This document shows positions 14,795-15,284 of a stretch of 15,284 nucleotides of DNA, piece after piece. The notes under the pieces were generated by a model. The model saw only the letters and a list, made by a program, of their open reading frames with translations. It did no database searches and was not told the DNA's origin. The DNA lies in NCBI GenBank assembly GCA_022013205.1, contig JAKLQT010000217.1, forward strand, positions 1-15,284, written 5' to 3'. Numbering within the stretch: the first letter of the stretch is position 1; every line of letters starts with the position of its first letter. Origin of the DNA: Candidatus Omnitrophota bacterium (GTDB lineage Bacteria; Omnitrophota; Gorgyraeia; B26-G9). A program made the translations under genes and the position numbers.

Positions 14795-14810
14795 TGTAGA
14801 AAATTCCACA
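14795..14810. promoter_or_regulatory. Operator-like palindrome
   Basis: The 16-mer reads TGT-a-GAA-aa-TTC-c-ACA, with 12 of 16 positions symmetric. It directly abuts the proposed -35 element at 14811. The position and symmetry fit a repressor or activator site, but the cognate regulator cannot be named. Confidence 0.35.
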
Positions 14811-14840
14811 TTATACGAAATACGTAAAATATGCTATTAT
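14811..14840 (+). promoter_or_regulatory. Candidate extended -10 promoter
   Basis: TTATAC (14811-14816) and TATTAT (14835-14840) are 18 bp apart, with TG at 14832-14833 giving an extended -10. Transcription would begin near 14847, directly before the 11-codon ORF and its hairpin. Confidence 0.45.
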
Positions 14841-14870
14841 AGAGATATTACGAATTGCTGAGAGGGAGGC

Positions 14871-14906
14871 ATGGAGCAATTTGCTGGGCTTTATTTGGGG
14901 GATTAG
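14871..14906 (+). CDS. Possible 11-codon leader ORF
   Basis: This short frame reads MEQFAGLYLGD and then TAG. It has a purine-rich ribosome site (GAGAGGGAGG, 14860-14869). The start codon and ribosome site lie in the loop of a hairpin formed by AATTGCT (14853-14859) and AGCAATT (14875-14881). AGCAATTTGCT at 14875-14885 offers a competing fold. It could be a leader peptide or the remnant of a broken gene. The frame stays open past the TAG, but the continuation resembles no family I recognise. Confidence 0.3.
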   Translation: MEQFAGLYLGD

Positions 14907-14948
14907 CTCTATATTGAATCAAGGTTCGATGGTTGCTATAATTTTAAT

Positions 14949-15072
14949 CAGACGCGCTTTACCGCACTCCCTTACGGGGACAGGCCAGCAACCTGTTCAC
15001 GAGCCTGCTATGCCCCGCCACTGGCGGTGCTCCGCAATCTCGCGCCCAGGCCGCTTAGCTCCGATGTTAGAT
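14949..15072 (+). other. GC-rich structured block, weakly attC-like
   Basis: This block is much richer in G+C than the DNA on either side. It contains small hairpins: TCCC/GGGA (14968-14980), ACAGG/CCTGT (14980-14996) and a perfect CCGCC-act-GGCGG (15015-15027). Its right end reads CGCTTAGCTCCGAT then GTTAGAT (15066-15072). That fits the L'-R' side of an integron attC site (GTTRRRY), and an AT-rich gene follows about 100 bp later. The left end lacks the matching RYYYAAC; CTATAAT is the nearest. No integrase gene is present. A degenerate attC, a remnant of another element or a structured RNA are all possible. Confidence 0.25.
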
Positions 15073-15104
15073 TGAAAAAAATGAAACATTATAGAATTCT
15101 TGTA

Positions 15105-15131
15105 TTGTTTCTGACCATACTTCAATATAAT
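15105..15131 (+). promoter_or_regulatory. Possible promoter for the NYN gene
   Basis: A perfect TATAAT (15126-15131) is preceded by TTGTTT (15105-15110) at a short 15-bp spacing. The leader would be about 35 nt. Confidence 0.35.
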
Positions 15132-15172
15132 AGTAACAGAGCGAAAAAAAGATTATAATAAAAAATAGAACT

Positions 15173-15284
15173 ATGAAAAATAATTACGCATTTATTGATA
15201 GCCAAAATCTAAATCTTGCGATAAGAGATCAAGGATGGATACTTAATTTTAAAAGATTTAGAAAATATCTTGAAGATAAATACT
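15173..15284 (+). CDS. NYN-domain (LabA/DUF88-like) protein, 5' part only
   Basis: Only the first 37 codons are in the window. The start MKNNYAFIDSQNLNLAI matches the first strand and loop of NYN/PIN-like domains, with the acidic D9 and N12 of the IDxQN motif that binds metal. GWILNFKRFRKYLEDKY follows, as in LabA/DUF88 proteins. The family comprises predicted RNases or nucleic-acid-binding proteins of uncertain biological role. The gene is AT-rich compared with mutL. There is no clear Shine-Dalgarno before the ATG at 15173. It lies about 100 bp after the GC-rich attC-like block, so it may belong to a mobile or cassette region that continues beyond the window. Confidence 0.75.
   Translation, partial: MKNNYAFIDSQNLNLAIRDQGWILNFKRFRKYLEDKY

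Larger units (their letters stand above)
14624..15172. other. 549-bp region without a convincing gene
   Basis: Between mutL and the NYN gene there is, in order: an inverted repeat (14636-14668), a palindrome with a 17-bp tandem duplication (14690-14736), a 16-bp operator-like palindrome and promoter (14795-14840), an 11-codon ORF within a hairpin (14853-14906), a GC-rich block full of small hairpins (about 14949-15072), and an AT-rich stretch with a TATAAT box. A 64-codon TTG-started frame across the GC-rich block (14881-15075) has no ribosome site and Arg/Pro-rich content, and I do not accept it as a gene. Confidence 0.65.

Noticed and set aside
14898..14940. tRNA-like words (GGGGATTAGCTC followed by GGTTCGATGG)
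   Set aside because: The D-arm-like and T-loop-like words are too close together for an anticodon arm, and no acceptor stem can be paired.
14881..15075. 64-codon TTG-started frame across the GC-rich block
   Set aside because: There is no Shine-Dalgarno, the Arg/Pro-rich content is typical of translated structured DNA, and there is no recognisable domain.

Overview
This is a bacterial chromosomal window, mostly ordinary housekeeping genes separated by short, structure-rich intergenic regions. The cell is probably Gram-negative: there is a predicted lipoprotein with a lipobox and two proteins with cleavable signal peptides. Three features fit an uncultured lineage of the PVC/Omnitrophota type: a LysW-like zinc ribbon gene, a DUF3568-like lipoprotein, and fusA standing alone outside a ribosomal operon. 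That placement is an inference from gene style, not a phylogenetic result.

Layout. Positions 18-516 hold two small genes on the + strand: a secreted 92-residue protein of unknown function and a 62-residue LysW-like zinc ribbon protein. Positions 517-828 contain no gene. They hold the first copy of a 91-bp palindromic repeat and then a strongly folded candidate RNA ending in a T-run. Positions 829-2853 encode a membrane PAS histidine kinase and a single-domain response regulator. A second copy of the 91-bp repeat (88 of 91 positions identical) closes this operon. It also supplies the stop codon of a convergent lipoprotein gene (3375-2989, minus strand).

Positions 3605-5698 are fusA (elongation factor G), with its own promoter and a clear intrinsic terminator. 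Positions 5953-8427 are glgP (glycogen phosphorylase), behind a good sigma-70-type promoter and a 5' leader hairpin. It is followed by a flavodoxin-fold FMN reductase-like protein (8462-9103), whose stop codon overlaps the start of an orphan ABC-type substrate-binding protein (9103-10086). Two nested hairpins then lead into mutS-mutL (10222-14623), a tightly spaced mismatch-repair operon whose MutL is the endonuclease-bearing type.

Positions 14624-15172 have no convincing gene. They contain inverted and tandem repeats, a promoter abutted by a palindrome, an 11-codon ORF whose start lies in a hairpin loop, and a GC-rich structured block ending in an integron-attC-like GTTAGAT. An AT-rich NYN-domain gene starts at 15173 and runs off the window.

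The most interesting material is non-coding: the RNA element before the kinase, the repeat pair flanking the kinase operon, the mutS leader hairpins and the block after mutL. I found no CRISPR array, rRNA, convincing tRNA or intact insertion sequence.
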